Shown: positions 44,250 through 52,929, numbered from the stretch's first letter. The stretch is 64,000 nt of DNA from Micromonospora olivasterospora (GCF_007830265.1 NZ_VLKE01000001.1:2914001-2978000); one strand, 5' to 3'. Translations and numbers: made by a program. The notes: a model not told the origin generated them from the sequence alone.

Positions 44250-45395
44250 TCAGCGACGCTGGTGGGTGTTGAGTCGGGCGGCCTGGCGAGTCAGGTGGTC
44301 GCGTTCGGCGAGGTTGGGGGCCTTGTGAGCGGCTTCGGCGTACAGGCGTGCCGCCGTGGTCAGGTTGCCGTCGCGTTCGTGCAGGTACGCCGCCGCCGCG
44401 GTGTGGCGGGGCAGTGTGTCGTCGAGCGCGGCGAGGGCCGCCAGGCCGGCGCGTGGCCCGTCGGCCTCGCCGACGGCCACCGCGCGGTTGAGCCGCACGA
44501 CCGGGTTGTCGGTCAGGCGGGCCAGTTCGTCGTACCACTCGACGATCTGCACCCAGTCGGTCTCCGCGGCGGTGGGCGCGTCGGCGTGCAGTGCCGCGAT
44601 GGCGGCCTGGGCCTGGTACTCGCCCAGTCGGTCGCGGGCCAGGGCTGCCTGCAGGATCTCGACGCCCTCGGCGATCATCATCGTGTCCCACCGGCCGCGG
44701 TCCTGCTCCGCGAGGGGCACCAGGCTGCCGTCGGGCGCGGTCCGGGCGGCGCGCCGGGCGTGGTGCAGCAGCATGAGGGCGAGCAGCCCTGCCACCTCGG
44801 GGTGGTCGAACGTGGCCGCGAGTTGCCGGGTGAGCCGGATGGCCTCGGCGGCCAGATCTATGTCACCGGAGTAGCCCTCGTTGAAGACCAGGTAGAGGAC
44901 GCGCAGCACGGTGGCGACGTCGCCGGGCTGGTCGAACCGCACCCCAGAGACGGTGCGCTTGGCCCGGCTGATGCGCTGCGCCATGGTCGCCTCGGGCACC
45001 AGGTAGGCCTGGGCGATCTGGTGGGTGGTCAACCCGCCGACGGCGCGCAGCGTGAGCGCGACCGCCGACGACGGCGTCAGCGACGGGTGGGCGCACAAAA
45101 AGTACAGCTGGAGCGTGTCGTCCACCGCCGGCGTGGGCCCGGACGCCGGCTCGGCGTCGACGAGGTCCTCACGCCGGCGGCGGGCGGCATCCGACCGGGC
45201 CGCGTCGAGGAACCGGCGCCAGGCCACGGCGACCAGCCAACCCTTCGCATCCCGCGGCGGGTCGGTCGGCCAGACGCGGACCGCCTCCACCAGCGCGTCC
45301 TGCACGGCGTCCTCGGCCGCCGCGAAGTCGGCTCCGCGGCGGACGAGGACTCCGAGCACGCTCGGCGTGAGGCTCCGCAGCAGAGCCTCATCCAT
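44250..45395 (-). CDS. ECF42-type RNA polymerase sigma factor
   Basis: 381 residues from ATG 45395 (MDEALLRSLTPSVLGVLVRR). Sigma-2 region AEDAVQDALVEAVRVWPTDP (residues about 25-60), sigma-4 HTH GLTTHQIAQAYLVPEATMAQ (about 130-165), then a C-terminal extension of about 200 residues with helical TPR-like repeats (GEYQAQAAIAALHADAPTAA, DPV/VRLNRAVAVGEADGPRAG). This extension and the overlapping DGPF gene define group ECF42, which lacks an anti-sigma factor. Translation is coupled: the first 8 bp overlap the DGPF gene. Confidence 0.9.
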   Translation of the reverse strand: MDEALLRSLTPSVLGVLVRRGADFAAAEDAVQDALVEAVRVWPTDPPRDAKGWLVAVAWRRFLDAARSDAARRRREDLVDAEPASGPTPAVDDTLQLYFLCAHPSLTPSSAVALTLRAVGGLTTHQIAQAYLVPEATMAQRISRAKRTVSGVRFDQPGDVATVLRVLYLVFNEGYSGDIDLAAEAIRLTRQLAATFDHPEVAGLLALMLLHHARRAARTAPDGSLVPLAEQDRGRWDTMMIAEGVEILQAALARDRLGEYQAQAAIAALHADAPTAAETDWVQIVEWYDELARLTDNPVVRLNRAVAVGEADGPRAGLAALAALDDTLPRHTAAAAYLHERDGNLTTAARLYAEAAHKAPNLAERDHLTRQAARLNTHQRR

Positions 45396-45810
45396 GGAAG
45401 AGGCACTCCGTGGTGGTGGGCGGCGCGGCCAGGAAGGGGCGCACCTCGAGCCACTCGTGGATCGGCTTCCCACCCGCCCCAGGAGCGGCCGACAGTTCCC
45501 CGGCCAGCTCGATGGCCCGCTCGTAGCTGTCGACGTCGATCACCATCCAACCGGCGATCAGGTCCTTCGTCTCGGCGAACGGGCCGTCGGTCACCGGCGG
45601 GCGCCCCTCACCGTCGTACCGGACGAACGTCCCCTCCGGGGAGAGCGCCTGACCATCGACGAACTCGCCGGTCCCCTCCAGCCGGGCCGCGAAGTCGTTC
45701 ATGTACTGCACGTGCGCCGAGATCTCCTCCGGCGTCCACCGGTCCATCGGCACGTCGTTGACCGCAGCCGGAGCGCCCCGGTAGTGCTTCAGCAGCAGAT
45801 ACTTCGCCAT
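45388..45810 (-). CDS. DGPF/YCII-domain protein
   Basis: 140 residues (MAKYLLLKHYRGAPAAVNDV). The DGPF signature is present as VTDGPFAETKDLIAGWMVID in the middle of a ferredoxin-like YCII fold, followed by SYERAIELAGELSAAPGAGG and the typical EVRPF end. DGPF proteins are the obligate partners and proposed targets or co-regulators of ECF42 factors. First gene of the two-gene operon. Confidence 0.9.
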   Translation of the reverse strand: MAKYLLLKHYRGAPAAVNDVPMDRWTPEEISAHVQYMNDFAARLEGTGEFVDGQALSPEGTFVRYDGEGRPPVTDGPFAETKDLIAGWMVIDVDSYERAIELAGELSAAPGAGGKPIHEWLEVRPFLAAPPTTTECLFHG

Positions 45811-46162
45811 CGTGGTTCTCCTCGATGCTGGTGCGACCCATTCTGGTCACTCTCACCACGGGGACGGAGCCAGCCACCGGTTCTCGACATCACGACCCGG
45901 ATTTTTTTTGGGCTCTCGTAGGTAGCCGGGGGGATCTTGCCGCAGGCGCAATCTCACCCGCGGGAGGGCGACCAGGGCGAGGCCAGCGGCACGCCACGGG
46001 GAACCGGGCGTGCCGCTGGCGCTCCTACCTGGCCGCCCCTGGTCGGGCGATGGTGGCCTGCACGGCCACGCCGGCACGGGAGGTGGCCGCCAGAAGCACC
46101 GGTGTCGGTTGGCGTTGGGCGAGCGTGCCACCGTCACCGGTCGCCGCGCCGCCGCAGTTCGG
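45811..46162. other. Intergenic region with a strong hairpin
   Basis: No gene recognised. Contains a run of eight T (about 45902-45909) and the hairpin at 45981-46019. The DGPF promoter must lie at its left side. Confidence 0.5.
45981..46019 (-). terminator. Hairpin terminator candidate
   Basis: Perfect 14-bp stem GCCAGCGGCACGCC / GGCGTGCCGCTGGC with an 11-nt loop, downstream of the minus-strand secreted-protein gene ending at 46163. No T-run, as is frequent in actinomycetes. Confidence 0.55.
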
Positions 46163-46702
46163 CTACCTGGCCGGGAGCGCCCTGACCCCGGACGGAGCCG
46201 CGGACACGCTGCCAGGCGCCAGGCTCTCCTCGGCAGGCTGACCCTGCAACAGGTCAGTACCGGCACCCCCGACCGCCCCAGGGGTCAGCTGAGGAGCCAG
46301 TTCTGTGGCCAGATACGAGCCCAGGTCCAGGTCGACGTCGACATCGCTGACGCAGAGGATGAAGGCTTGTTCGTTGGCGTTCTCCGCGCTGGCCGATGCG
46401 CTCTGGGTGATGTTGACCACGCTGTTCTTGAAGGTGTTGCCGCTGATGACGCTGGCGGCGAGAACCTCGTTCGCCTGGTCGTTGGTCGCGCAGATGATCT
46501 CGTTGCCCTCCTTGTCGTGCAGCTTGAACGTCTTGTAGCTGTCGGCGGAGTCCTTCTTCGACTACTGCTTCTGGGTCGAGCTCGTGGGCTCCTTGGTCGG
46601 TTCGTAGGTCGCGGCGAACGCGGTGGCGGGCGCACCGAACAGCAGGGCGGCGCTCCCGAGCGCTACCCCGCCGGCGAGCCTGGTCAGAAACGTCTTCGAC
46701 AT
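46163..46702 (-). pseudogene. Secreted protein gene with an in-frame amber codon
   Basis: 180 codons from ATG 46702 to TAG at 46163. Residues 1-30 are a Sec signal peptide (MSKTFLTRLAGGVALGSAAL, cleavage likely after ATAFA). Codon 47 is TAG (46564-46562), after which the same frame runs open for 132 codons with normal third-position GC and protein-like sequence: KDSADSYKTFKLHDKEGNEI, two Cys (IICATND, FILCVSD), and an acidic beta pattern DVDVDLDLGSYL. Either a recent nonsense mutation or readthrough. A ribosome site (AAGGAGTGAGG) precedes the ATG. Family not recognised. Confidence 0.7.
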
Positions 46703-46897
46703 GGTCCTCACTCCTTCTCGTCGGCTCAGGAGGATGAGCCACGACGAACGTTAGTGTCGTTCATGTCTGATTGAGAGTATTTTCTATGTTTCTGACGTGA
46801 GCGAGTTTTCGGCTGCTATTAGTAGTTGTTCCACGTTTGCGGCAGGTGGGCCAGGCTGGGGCTGTCTGCGGCCGACCATGCTGTGTGCTGGGGCGTG

Positions 46898-47881
46898 TCA
46901 CATGGTGATGACCACTTTCGCCCGCGCGTGTTCACCTTCGAGGTACCGGATGGCTTGGGGCACCTTGTGGAGCGGATAGGTGCGGTCGATGACCGGGGTG
47001 AGGCGCCCGGTCTCGGCGTAGGCGCGGAGCGTGTCGAGGTGTTGTCGGCTGGGTGCTGTTGTGAGTGTGACGATGCGGTGCCGGACGAAGGGTGCCAGCA
47101 GCCGCCCGCGCGCGAGGAGCCAGACCGGCCCGATGAGGCTGCCGCCGCGGTACACGCCGCCGCCGGAGAGCACCAGCGTCCCGGTCGGGGTCAGCGCCCG
47201 CCGGAGCGCGGTGAGTGAGCGGTTGCCGACCAGGTCGAGTACGACGTCGTGCCGGCCGGCGTCGTGGGTGAAGTCGTCTCGGGTGTAGTCGACGACGTGG
47301 TCGGCGCCGAGGGAGCGGGCCAGGTCGATGTTGCGGGTGCTGCACACTGCGGTCACGGTCGCGCCGAGCGCCTTGGCCAGTTGGACGGCCAGCGTGCCGA
47401 CCCCGCCGGAGGCGCCGTTGACGAGGACGCGGTGCCCAGGCTCGACCTGCCCGACGTCGCACAGTCCCATGAGCGCGGTGACGCCGGCCAGCGGCAGGGC
47501 GGCCGCCTGCTGCGGCGTCAGGTTCGCCGGCTTCGGCGCGACCAGAGCCGCGGGCGCGCAGACGTACTCGGCGAACGCGCTGTTGGCGTCGCCGAGGTCG
47601 CCGAAGACGGCGTCGCCGGGGCGTACCCGTCGAACGTCGGGGCCAACGGCCTCGACCCGGCCGGCGAAGTCGCGGCCACGGATGCGTGCGCGGGGCCCTG
47701 ACCGGCCCATGGACAACCGCGCCATCCGTGGATCGCCACGCATGGCGTGCCAGTCGTACGCGTTGAGCGCGGCGGCCTCGACCCGCACGAGGACCTCGTC
47801 GGCGGCAGGCGCCGGCGCGTCGACGTACGCGAGCTTGAGCGTCTCCGGGGGACCGTATCGGTCTTGGACGATCGCTTTCAC
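46898..47881 (-). CDS. NAD(P)-dependent MDR-family oxidoreductase
   Basis: 327 residues from GTG 47881 (VKAIVQDRYGPPETLKLAYV), preceded by GGGAGGGG. GroES-like N-terminal domain with GRDFAGRVEAVGPDV and PGDAVFGD; Rossmann domain with ASGGVGTLAVQLAKALGATV near residue 140. The zinc ligands of classical alcohol dehydrogenases are absent, so it belongs to the quinone-oxidoreductase-like branch. Substrate unknown. Two identical-type palindromes directly upstream indicate control by a TetR-type repressor that is not encoded next to it. Confidence 0.88.
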   Translation of the reverse strand: MKAIVQDRYGPPETLKLAYVDAPAPAADEVLVRVEAAALNAYDWHAMRGDPRMARLSMGRSGPRARIRGRDFAGRVEAVGPDVRRVRPGDAVFGDLGDANSAFAEYVCAPAALVAPKPANLTPQQAAALPLAGVTALMGLCDVGQVEPGHRVLVNGASGGVGTLAVQLAKALGATVTAVCSTRNIDLARSLGADHVVDYTRDDFTHDAGRHDVVLDLVGNRSLTALRRALTPTGTLVLSGGGVYRGGSLIGPVWLLARGRLLAPFVRHRIVTLTTAPSRQHLDTLRAYAETGRLTPVIDRTYPLHKVPQAIRYLEGEHARAKVVITM

Positions 47882-47895
47882 TTCCCCTCCCATTA

Positions 47896-47946
47896 GGTGT
47901 ACGACGTACACCCTCCTGAACGCAACGTAGGTGTACGTCGTACACC
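47896..47946. promoter_or_regulatory. Twin palindromic operators
   Basis: GGTGTACGACGTACACC (47896-47912) and GGTGTACGTCGTACACC (47930-47946) differ only at the central base, and their centres are 34 bp apart. The first lies 15 bp above the oxidoreductase start. Size and symmetry fit TetR-family binding sites. Confidence 0.85.
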
Positions 47947-48070
47947 TGTCAAGGTGGTCACGATTTCAAACCCTCGGTGGGTGCCGGCGGCGAGGGACGG
48001 CACGGCTCACCCGGAGTGCGGGACGGCGCGGGGAGGGATACGCCGGACGTCCTCGGGGAACGGTGGCGGC

Positions 48071-48376
48071 ATGAGGATGACCAGCACCCCGGCCGTGGCG
48101 GCGTCGAGCGAGGAGACCGGCCCCGACGGGGTACGCCAGCCCGGGGGCGAGGTGCACGCCTGGCTGCCCGGCCAGAACCAGACGCTGTGCGGGCTGCCCC
48201 TGAGCCGGACCCGGCTGCGCCGGTTTCCGCACGTGCGGTTCGAGCACTCCTCGACCGACATGCTCACCGAGGCGGACCCGGTCGGGTGGATCTGCCCGCG
48301 CTGCCTGGCCGCCACCGGGGGCCGCCGGGACCGGAAGCAGAAGCGGGGTTGGGCACCCACCTCGCCGCGTCCCTGA
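48071..48376 (+). CDS. Hypothetical protein with CxxC pair
   Basis: 101 residues from ATG 48071. Conserved-looking core HAWLPGQNQTLCGLPLSRTR, then FPHVRFEHSSTDMLTEADPV and GWICPRCLAATGG, with a likely zinc-binding set (Cys, His, CxxC). I have seen similar proteins in Micromonosporaceae without function. It precedes the SDR gene by 45 bp and may be co-transcribed. Confidence 0.65.
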   Translation: MRMTSTPAVAASSEETGPDGVRQPGGEVHAWLPGQNQTLCGLPLSRTRLRRFPHVRFEHSSTDMLTEADPVGWICPRCLAATGGRRDRKQKRGWAPTSPRP

Positions 48377-48421
48377 CCGTTGCGGGGGTTTGCTTCCGGC
48401 CCAGCGGGTACCGGGCCTGGC

Positions 48422-49504
48422 ATGCGGATCGTGGTGGTGGGGGCCAGCGGCAACGTCGGGACGGCCCTGGTGCGTCGGCTGCGCCGGGAACGGGGCGTCG
48501 AGCTGGTCGGGGTGGCACGGCGGCTGCCCGGGCCGGACGCCGGGGAGCCGTACGACTCGGTGGAGTGGCACTCGTGCGACATCGGGGCGCCCGGCGCCCC
48601 CGAGCAGCTCGGGATGGTCTTCGCCGGGGCGGACGCGGTGGTGCACCTGGCCTGGCAGATCCAGCCCAGCCACGACCAGCGGACGCTGCGCCGGACCAAC
48701 GTCGACGGCAGCAGGGCGGTCGTCGAGGCGGTGCTGAGCGCCCAGGTGCCCGCCCTGGTGTACGCGTCGTCCGTGGGCACGTACGCCGCCGGCCCGAAGG
48801 ACCACCCGGTCAGCGAGCGGTGGCCGGCGACGGGGGTGCCCGGCTCGTCGTACAGCGCGCACAAGGCGGAGGTGGAGGCGCTGCTCGACGAGGTGGAGCG
48901 GGAGCACCCGGGGCTGCGGGTGGCGCGGATGCGGCCGGGGCTGACGTTCCAGCGCGCCGCCGGCACGCAGATCACCCGGTACTTCCTCGGGCCGCTGGCC
49001 CCGGTGCGCCTGCTCCGGTACGGCCGCATCCCCCTGGTGCCCACCAACCGCCGGCTGCGGATGCAGGCGGTCCACGCCGACGACGTGGCCGACGCGTACG
49101 CCAGGGCGGTGCTCGGCGACGCGCGTGGCGCGTTCAACCTCGCGGCCGACCCGGTGCTCACGCCGGAGCTGGTGGCCCGGCACTTCCACGGCTGGACCGT
49201 GCCGGTGACCGCCCCGCTGCTGCGCGGCGCGGCGGCGCTGACGTGGCTGGCCCGCCTGCAGCCGGTAGACGCCGGCTGGGTGAAGCTGGCCCTGGAGGCG
49301 CCGCTGATGTCCAGCGAGCGGGCAGAGGCCGAGCTGGACTGGCGGCCCGCGGTGGACGCGGTGAAGGCGCTGCGCGACCTCTTCGCCGGGATGGCCGACC
49401 GTGCCCACACCGACAGCCCGCCGCTGTCCGCCGCCCCCGACCTCCCCGGCCGCCCCGCCGGCCTGCTGAGGGCCCGCCCCGCCGGCCAGGGCAACCCGTA
49501 CTGA
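48422..49504 (+). CDS. NAD-dependent epimerase/dehydratase (extended SDR)
   Basis: 360 residues from ATG 48422. Nucleotide motif RIVVVGASGNVGTALVRRLR at the N-terminus, DAVVHLAWQIQPS, LVYASSVGTYAAGP and the catalytic Y-x3-K as SSYSAHKAEVEALL. The C-terminal half (MQAVHADDVADAYARAVLGD, GAFNLAADPVLT) is typical of the family. Its substrate is unknown. Confidence 0.88.
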   Translation: MRIVVVGASGNVGTALVRRLRRERGVELVGVARRLPGPDAGEPYDSVEWHSCDIGAPGAPEQLGMVFAGADAVVHLAWQIQPSHDQRTLRRTNVDGSRAVVEAVLSAQVPALVYASSVGTYAAGPKDHPVSERWPATGVPGSSYSAHKAEVEALLDEVEREHPGLRVARMRPGLTFQRAAGTQITRYFLGPLAPVRLLRYGRIPLVPTNRRLRMQAVHADDVADAYARAVLGDARGAFNLAADPVLTPELVARHFHGWTVPVTAPLLRGAAALTWLARLQPVDAGWVKLALEAPLMSSERAEAELDWRPAVDAVKALRDLFAGMADRAHTDSPPLSAAPDLPGRPAGLLRARPAGQGNPY

Positions 49505-49522
49505 CCGCCCCGCGGCTAGTAA

Positions 49523-50716
49523 CTAGAAGCTCGCGTACAGGTAGGGCAGGTGACGGGGGAAGAGGCGGCGGAGCTCCGCGGCGGCGTCCGGCGGCACCCG
49601 GCCCAGGCCCCGGACGTCCACCTCGGCCGGGTCCAGCACCCCGTACGCCAGGGCGGACAGCCCCGCGGCGGTGAGCGTGGCCGCCGGCGCGTCACCCCCG
49701 GCCGTCCCGGCCACCAGCTCCAGCCGGCCGGTCGCGCCGTCGAGGAGGTGGCTGCCGCCCAGCCAGCGGTCCCCGGTCAGCTCCACCCGGGCCCGGCCCG
49801 GCCCCGCCGGCAGGCCGGCCAGCGCGTCCAGGGAGAGCAGCCGGGCCATCGGCGCCGACGAGCCGGGCCGGGCGACGCGGGCCTCGACGTGCACGTCCAG
49901 GTCGGTCAGCCACAGCTCGGGCAGCTCGTCGGCCGGCACCCGCAGGCGCACCCGGTCCACCTGGTCGACGTGCCGGGCGAGGAACTGCAACAGCAGGGCA
50001 CGGGCGTACGGGTCGGCGCACAGGAGATCGTCGGCGGCCAGCTCGCCGCCGAAGTCGTCGATCGTGTACGTCAGCACGCCGACCGTCGTACCGTCGCGCC
50101 GGGCGCTGACCAGCCACCGCTCGTCGTCGTCGCGTAGCGACACCGCCCGGGTCTCGGGGAAGAGGACGAAGCCGTGCCGCTCGGCCAGGCAGCGCTCGGT
50201 GAACGCCCGGTGCTCGGCGTACCCCGTGCCGATCCGCTCCCAGCCCAGCTCGCCGGGCAGCTCGGCGCGCAGCAGCGGGGCCAGGCCGGCCGGGGAGAAC
50301 GCGACGCCACGCGACTTGGGCAGCCCGACGTAGCCGAACTGCTCGTAGAACGAGGCGCGAAACGGGTACAGCGCGCTCAGCAGATGCCCCTCGTCGCGCA
50401 TGTCGTCGAGGAGCCGGTGCAGCAGGGCGCGGACGTGCCCGCGCCGGCGGGCCAGGGGATGGCTGGCCACCCCGGCGATGCCGGCCATCGGCAGCACGGA
50501 ACCGCGCAGGTTCTGCCGCATGGGGATGGCCGAGGCCGTGGCGAGCGGCTCGCCGTCCTCCTCGACGACCAGCGTTCGGCTGGCCGCCACGTACGGCAGG
50601 TAGCGGCGGAACTCCTCGGCCCGTTCGGGCCGCTTCGGGGACGCCTCGAAGGCGTACGCCTGGAGCGGGAAGGAGGTGGCCTGCCGTTCCTCGTCGGTCA
50701 CCCGGCGGATGGTCAC
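49523..50716 (-). CDS. Eis-like GNAT N-acetyltransferase
   Basis: 397 residues. Two GNAT folds plus a sterol-carrier-like C-terminal domain, the Eis architecture: LVVEEDGEPLATASAIPMRQ, acetyl-CoA motif VASHPLARRRGHVRALLHRL near residue 95, YPFRASFYEQFGYVGLP, and a C-terminal YASF whose carboxylate serves in catalysis in Eis. Such enzymes acetylate multiple amines of aminoglycosides and lysines. Full length and single gene. Confidence 0.9.
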   Translation of the reverse strand: MTIRRVTDEERQATSFPLQAYAFEASPKRPERAEEFRRYLPYVAASRTLVVEEDGEPLATASAIPMRQNLRGSVLPMAGIAGVASHPLARRRGHVRALLHRLLDDMRDEGHLLSALYPFRASFYEQFGYVGLPKSRGVAFSPAGLAPLLRAELPGELGWERIGTGYAEHRAFTERCLAERHGFVLFPETRAVSLRDDDERWLVSARRDGTTVGVLTYTIDDFGGELAADDLLCADPYARALLLQFLARHVDQVDRVRLRVPADELPELWLTDLDVHVEARVARPGSSAPMARLLSLDALAGLPAGPGRARVELTGDRWLGGSHLLDGATGRLELVAGTAGGDAPAATLTAAGLSALAYGVLDPAEVDVRGLGRVPPDAAAELRRLFPRHLPYLYASF

Positions 50717-50974
50717 CCACCCATATCAACCCGCCCGCCGGGCCGGCGCAACCGCAATCGCCGACCCGCCCGCCTGCGCCGGCGGCCCCGACCGGTCAGC
50801 CGAGCGGCAGGTGGCGCAGGTGCCGGCGGCGGCGCAGCCGGAGGCTGAACACCGCCGCCACGACGACCACCATCCCGACGGTGACCGCCAGCCCGTGCAG
50901 CGGGTGTGGCGATGGCGCGGGCGCCTTCGTGCGGCGGGGGTGCGGGCGTTTTCGTGTGGCGGGGGTCGGGCGCG

Positions 50975-51694
50975 TCAGAGCGCGGTGACGTCGGAGACGA
51001 CGACGGTCACGTTGTCCGGCGCGCCGGCCTGGTGGGCGAGCTTCACCAGCTGCTCGCCGCACTGCTGGCGGTCGCCGTACAGGGTCAGGGTGGCGGCGAT
51101 GGCCGCGTCCTCCACGTAGTCGGAGAGGCCGTCGCTGCAGAGCAGCAGCCGGTCGCCGGCCAGGACGGTGATCGTGCCCACCGCCGGCGGCGCGTCGGCG
51201 CCCTGCACGGCCCGGGTCACCAGCGACCGCTGCGGGTGGTGCCGCGCCTGGTCGGGGGAGAGCGCACCCTGGTCGACGAGCGCCTGGACGAACGTGTCGT
51301 CCCGGGTCAGCTGGGTGAGCTGGTTGTCGCGCAGCAGATAGCAGCGGGAGTCGCCGACCTGGGCGAGGACGAGGACGTCCCCGGCGAGCAGGCCGGCGGT
51401 GAGCGTCGTACCCATGCCCTCGCGGGCCGGGTCGGCGGAGATGGCGGCCCGGATGCGCTGGTTGGCGGTGCTCACCACCGCCCGCAGCGCGTTGGCGGCC
51501 TCCTCCGGAGCGGTCGGCGGGTGCAGCTCGTCCAGGATGCGGATGACGATCTCGCTCGCCAGCTCCCCGGCGGGCAGGCCGCCCATGCCGTCGGCCACCG
51601 CGACCAGGCGTTCACCGGCGAGGGCGGAGTCCTCGTTGTTGCTGCGGACGAGGCCGACGTCGTTGAGGATGGCCGCGCGAAGGATCATCGTCAT
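50975..51694 (-). CDS. PP2C-family serine/threonine phosphatase
   Basis: 239 residues. All metal-binding PP2C motifs are visible: VRSNNEDSAL, VAVADGMGGLPAGE, GMGTTLTAGLLAGD, AQVGDSRCYLL, LLCSDGLSDYVEDA, APDNVTVVVSDV. Without a transmembrane domain, so cytoplasmic, similar in size to PstP/PrpC catalytic domains. It is divergent from a LuxR-type gene across a 63-bp gap holding a perfect palindrome. Confidence 0.93.
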   Translation of the reverse strand: MTMILRAAILNDVGLVRSNNEDSALAGERLVAVADGMGGLPAGELASEIVIRILDELHPPTAPEEAANALRAVVSTANQRIRAAISADPAREGMGTTLTAGLLAGDVLVLAQVGDSRCYLLRDNQLTQLTRDDTFVQALVDQGALSPDQARHHPQRSLVTRAVQGADAPPAVGTITVLAGDRLLLCSDGLSDYVEDAAIAATLTLYGDRQQCGEQLVKLAHQAGAPDNVTVVVSDVTAL

Positions 51695-51729
51695 GGGTCA
51701 AGCTTGCCAAGATCACCCTCCCGCCGTCT

Positions 51730-51747
51730 CTACGCACTAGTGCGTAG
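51730..51747. promoter_or_regulatory. 18-bp perfect palindrome between divergent genes
   Basis: CTACGCACTAGTGCGTAG lies between the starts of the PP2C (51694) and the LuxR-type gene (51758), an operator candidate that could act on both promoters. Confidence 0.8.
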
Positions 51748-51757
51748 GGTGGCAAGA

Positions 51758-52781
51758 ATGATGCCGGTGTCCATGGTCGGGCGCGCCGGAGAGCTGGCGG
51801 AGCTCGACCGGGCATGGGCCACACTGGCGGCCGACGGCCGGCGCGGCCCGGTCGTCGCGGTGCTCACGGGCGCCGCGGGCATCGGCAAGAGCCTGCTGGT
51901 CGCGGCGGCCCTGGAGGCGTTCCGCCCGCGGCCGGCGGTGCTGCTCAGCGGCGCTGCCCGGCTGCACAGCCCCGCCCCGTACGACTGGCTCGCCGCGGTA
52001 CTCAGCGGGCGCGACACCAGCGGCCTGGACCTGCCGCCCGACGCCCTGGCCTGGCTGGCGCAGCAGCCCACGGCGCCGCGCGAGCGCTACGCGCCGGGCA
52101 CGCTGCTGCGGCTCGCCGTGCGCACGGTCCGCCTGCTGGTGGGGGTCGGCCCCGCGGTGCTGGTCGTGGAGCACCTGCACGCCCTGGACCCGGCCAGCCT
52201 CAACCTGCTCGGCGAGCTGGCCGCCGCGCGGGACCTGCCGGCGCTGCTGCTGGTGGCGAGCCGGCCCGCCGTGGACGCGGTCGCGCCGGACCTCGCGGCC
52301 CGCGTCCTGTCCCGCCTCTGCGGGGTACGCGGCGCCGTCCGCCAGCACCTGGGCCCGCTCGGCCCGGCCGAGGTCGCCGAGGTGCTGGCCCAGGTGTACG
52401 CGGGAAGCCGCCCCTCGCGCCGCCTGGTGGACGGGGTCTGGCAGCGCACCGGAGGCAACCCGTACCGAACTGCTCGCCGCGCACGCCGGACAGGGGCCGG
52501 ACGCGCTGCTGCGCCAGCCGCCGCCGGAGCACCCGCGCGTCCCGGTGCCCCGGCCGGCGCTCACGCCCCCGCCCGACGCCGAGCTGACCGGCCGGGAGAT
52601 CGAGGTGCTCGGCTGCCTGGTCGCGGGGATGTCCAACAAGCAGGCCGCCCGGGCGCTCGGCATCTCGGTGCGGACGGTCACCGTGCACGTGTCGAACCTG
52701 CTGCGCAAGACCGGGTCGGCGTCGCGTACGGAGGCGGCGCTGTGGGCGGTGCGGCACCGGCTGCCGGCGCGGCAGGGCTGA
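51758..52781 (+). pseudogene. LuxR-type ATPase regulator, frameshifted
   Basis: Start ATG 51758 (MMPVSMVGRAGELAELDRAW). An AAA-type ATPase domain follows, with Walker A VLTGAAGIGKSLLVAA and a VLVVEHLHALDPASLNLL Walker B-like segment. After GGNPY near 52463 the frame is broken: the continuation ELLAAHAGQGPDALLRQPPP and the LuxR HTH (AELTGREIEVLGCLVAGMSN, KQAARALGISVRTVTVHVSN) are in another frame, ending at 52781. A small deletion (likely 8 bp, judged from the GGNPY-x-x-TELLA norm) or a sequencing error explains it. The usual long TPR middle of LAL regulators is absent. Confidence 0.75.
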
Positions 52782-52925
52782 GACAGGGTCGGTTCACCCT
52801 GACCGGCAGGGCTGAGACAGGGTCGGTTCACCCTGACCGGCGGGGCTGAGACAGGGTCGGCTCACCCTGACCGGCAGGGCTGAGACAGGGTCGGTTCACC
52901 CGGCGCGGCAGGGCTGAGCCGGCGG
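52776..52925. repeat. 34-bp tandem repeat array between convergent genes
   Basis: Units start at 52776, 52810, 52844 and 52878, with a degenerate fifth at 52912. Each contains CAGGGT-CGGTTC-ACCCTG, a 6-bp hairpin. The array overlaps the stop of the LuxR gene and reaches the stop of the XRE-cupin gene. It may serve as a bidirectional terminator. There are no spacers, so it is not a CRISPR. Confidence 0.85.
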
Positions 52926-52929
52926 CGGC

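Noticed and set aside
42967..44691. Minus-strand frame of 574 codons
   Set aside because: It crosses two real genes on different strands and is Arg/Pro-rich throughout.
45902..45909. Poly-T run as a terminator
   Set aside because: No stem precedes it on either strand at a suitable distance.
50796..50974. Small membrane protein downstream of PP2C (frame ending at 50796)
   Set aside because: One hydrophobic stretch (GLAVTVGMVVVVAAVFSLRL) looks like a membrane tail, but no start or ribosome site separates it from the phosphatase gene, so support is too weak.
52776..52925. Possible CRISPR array
   Set aside because: Units of 34 bp are contiguous with no unique spacers.
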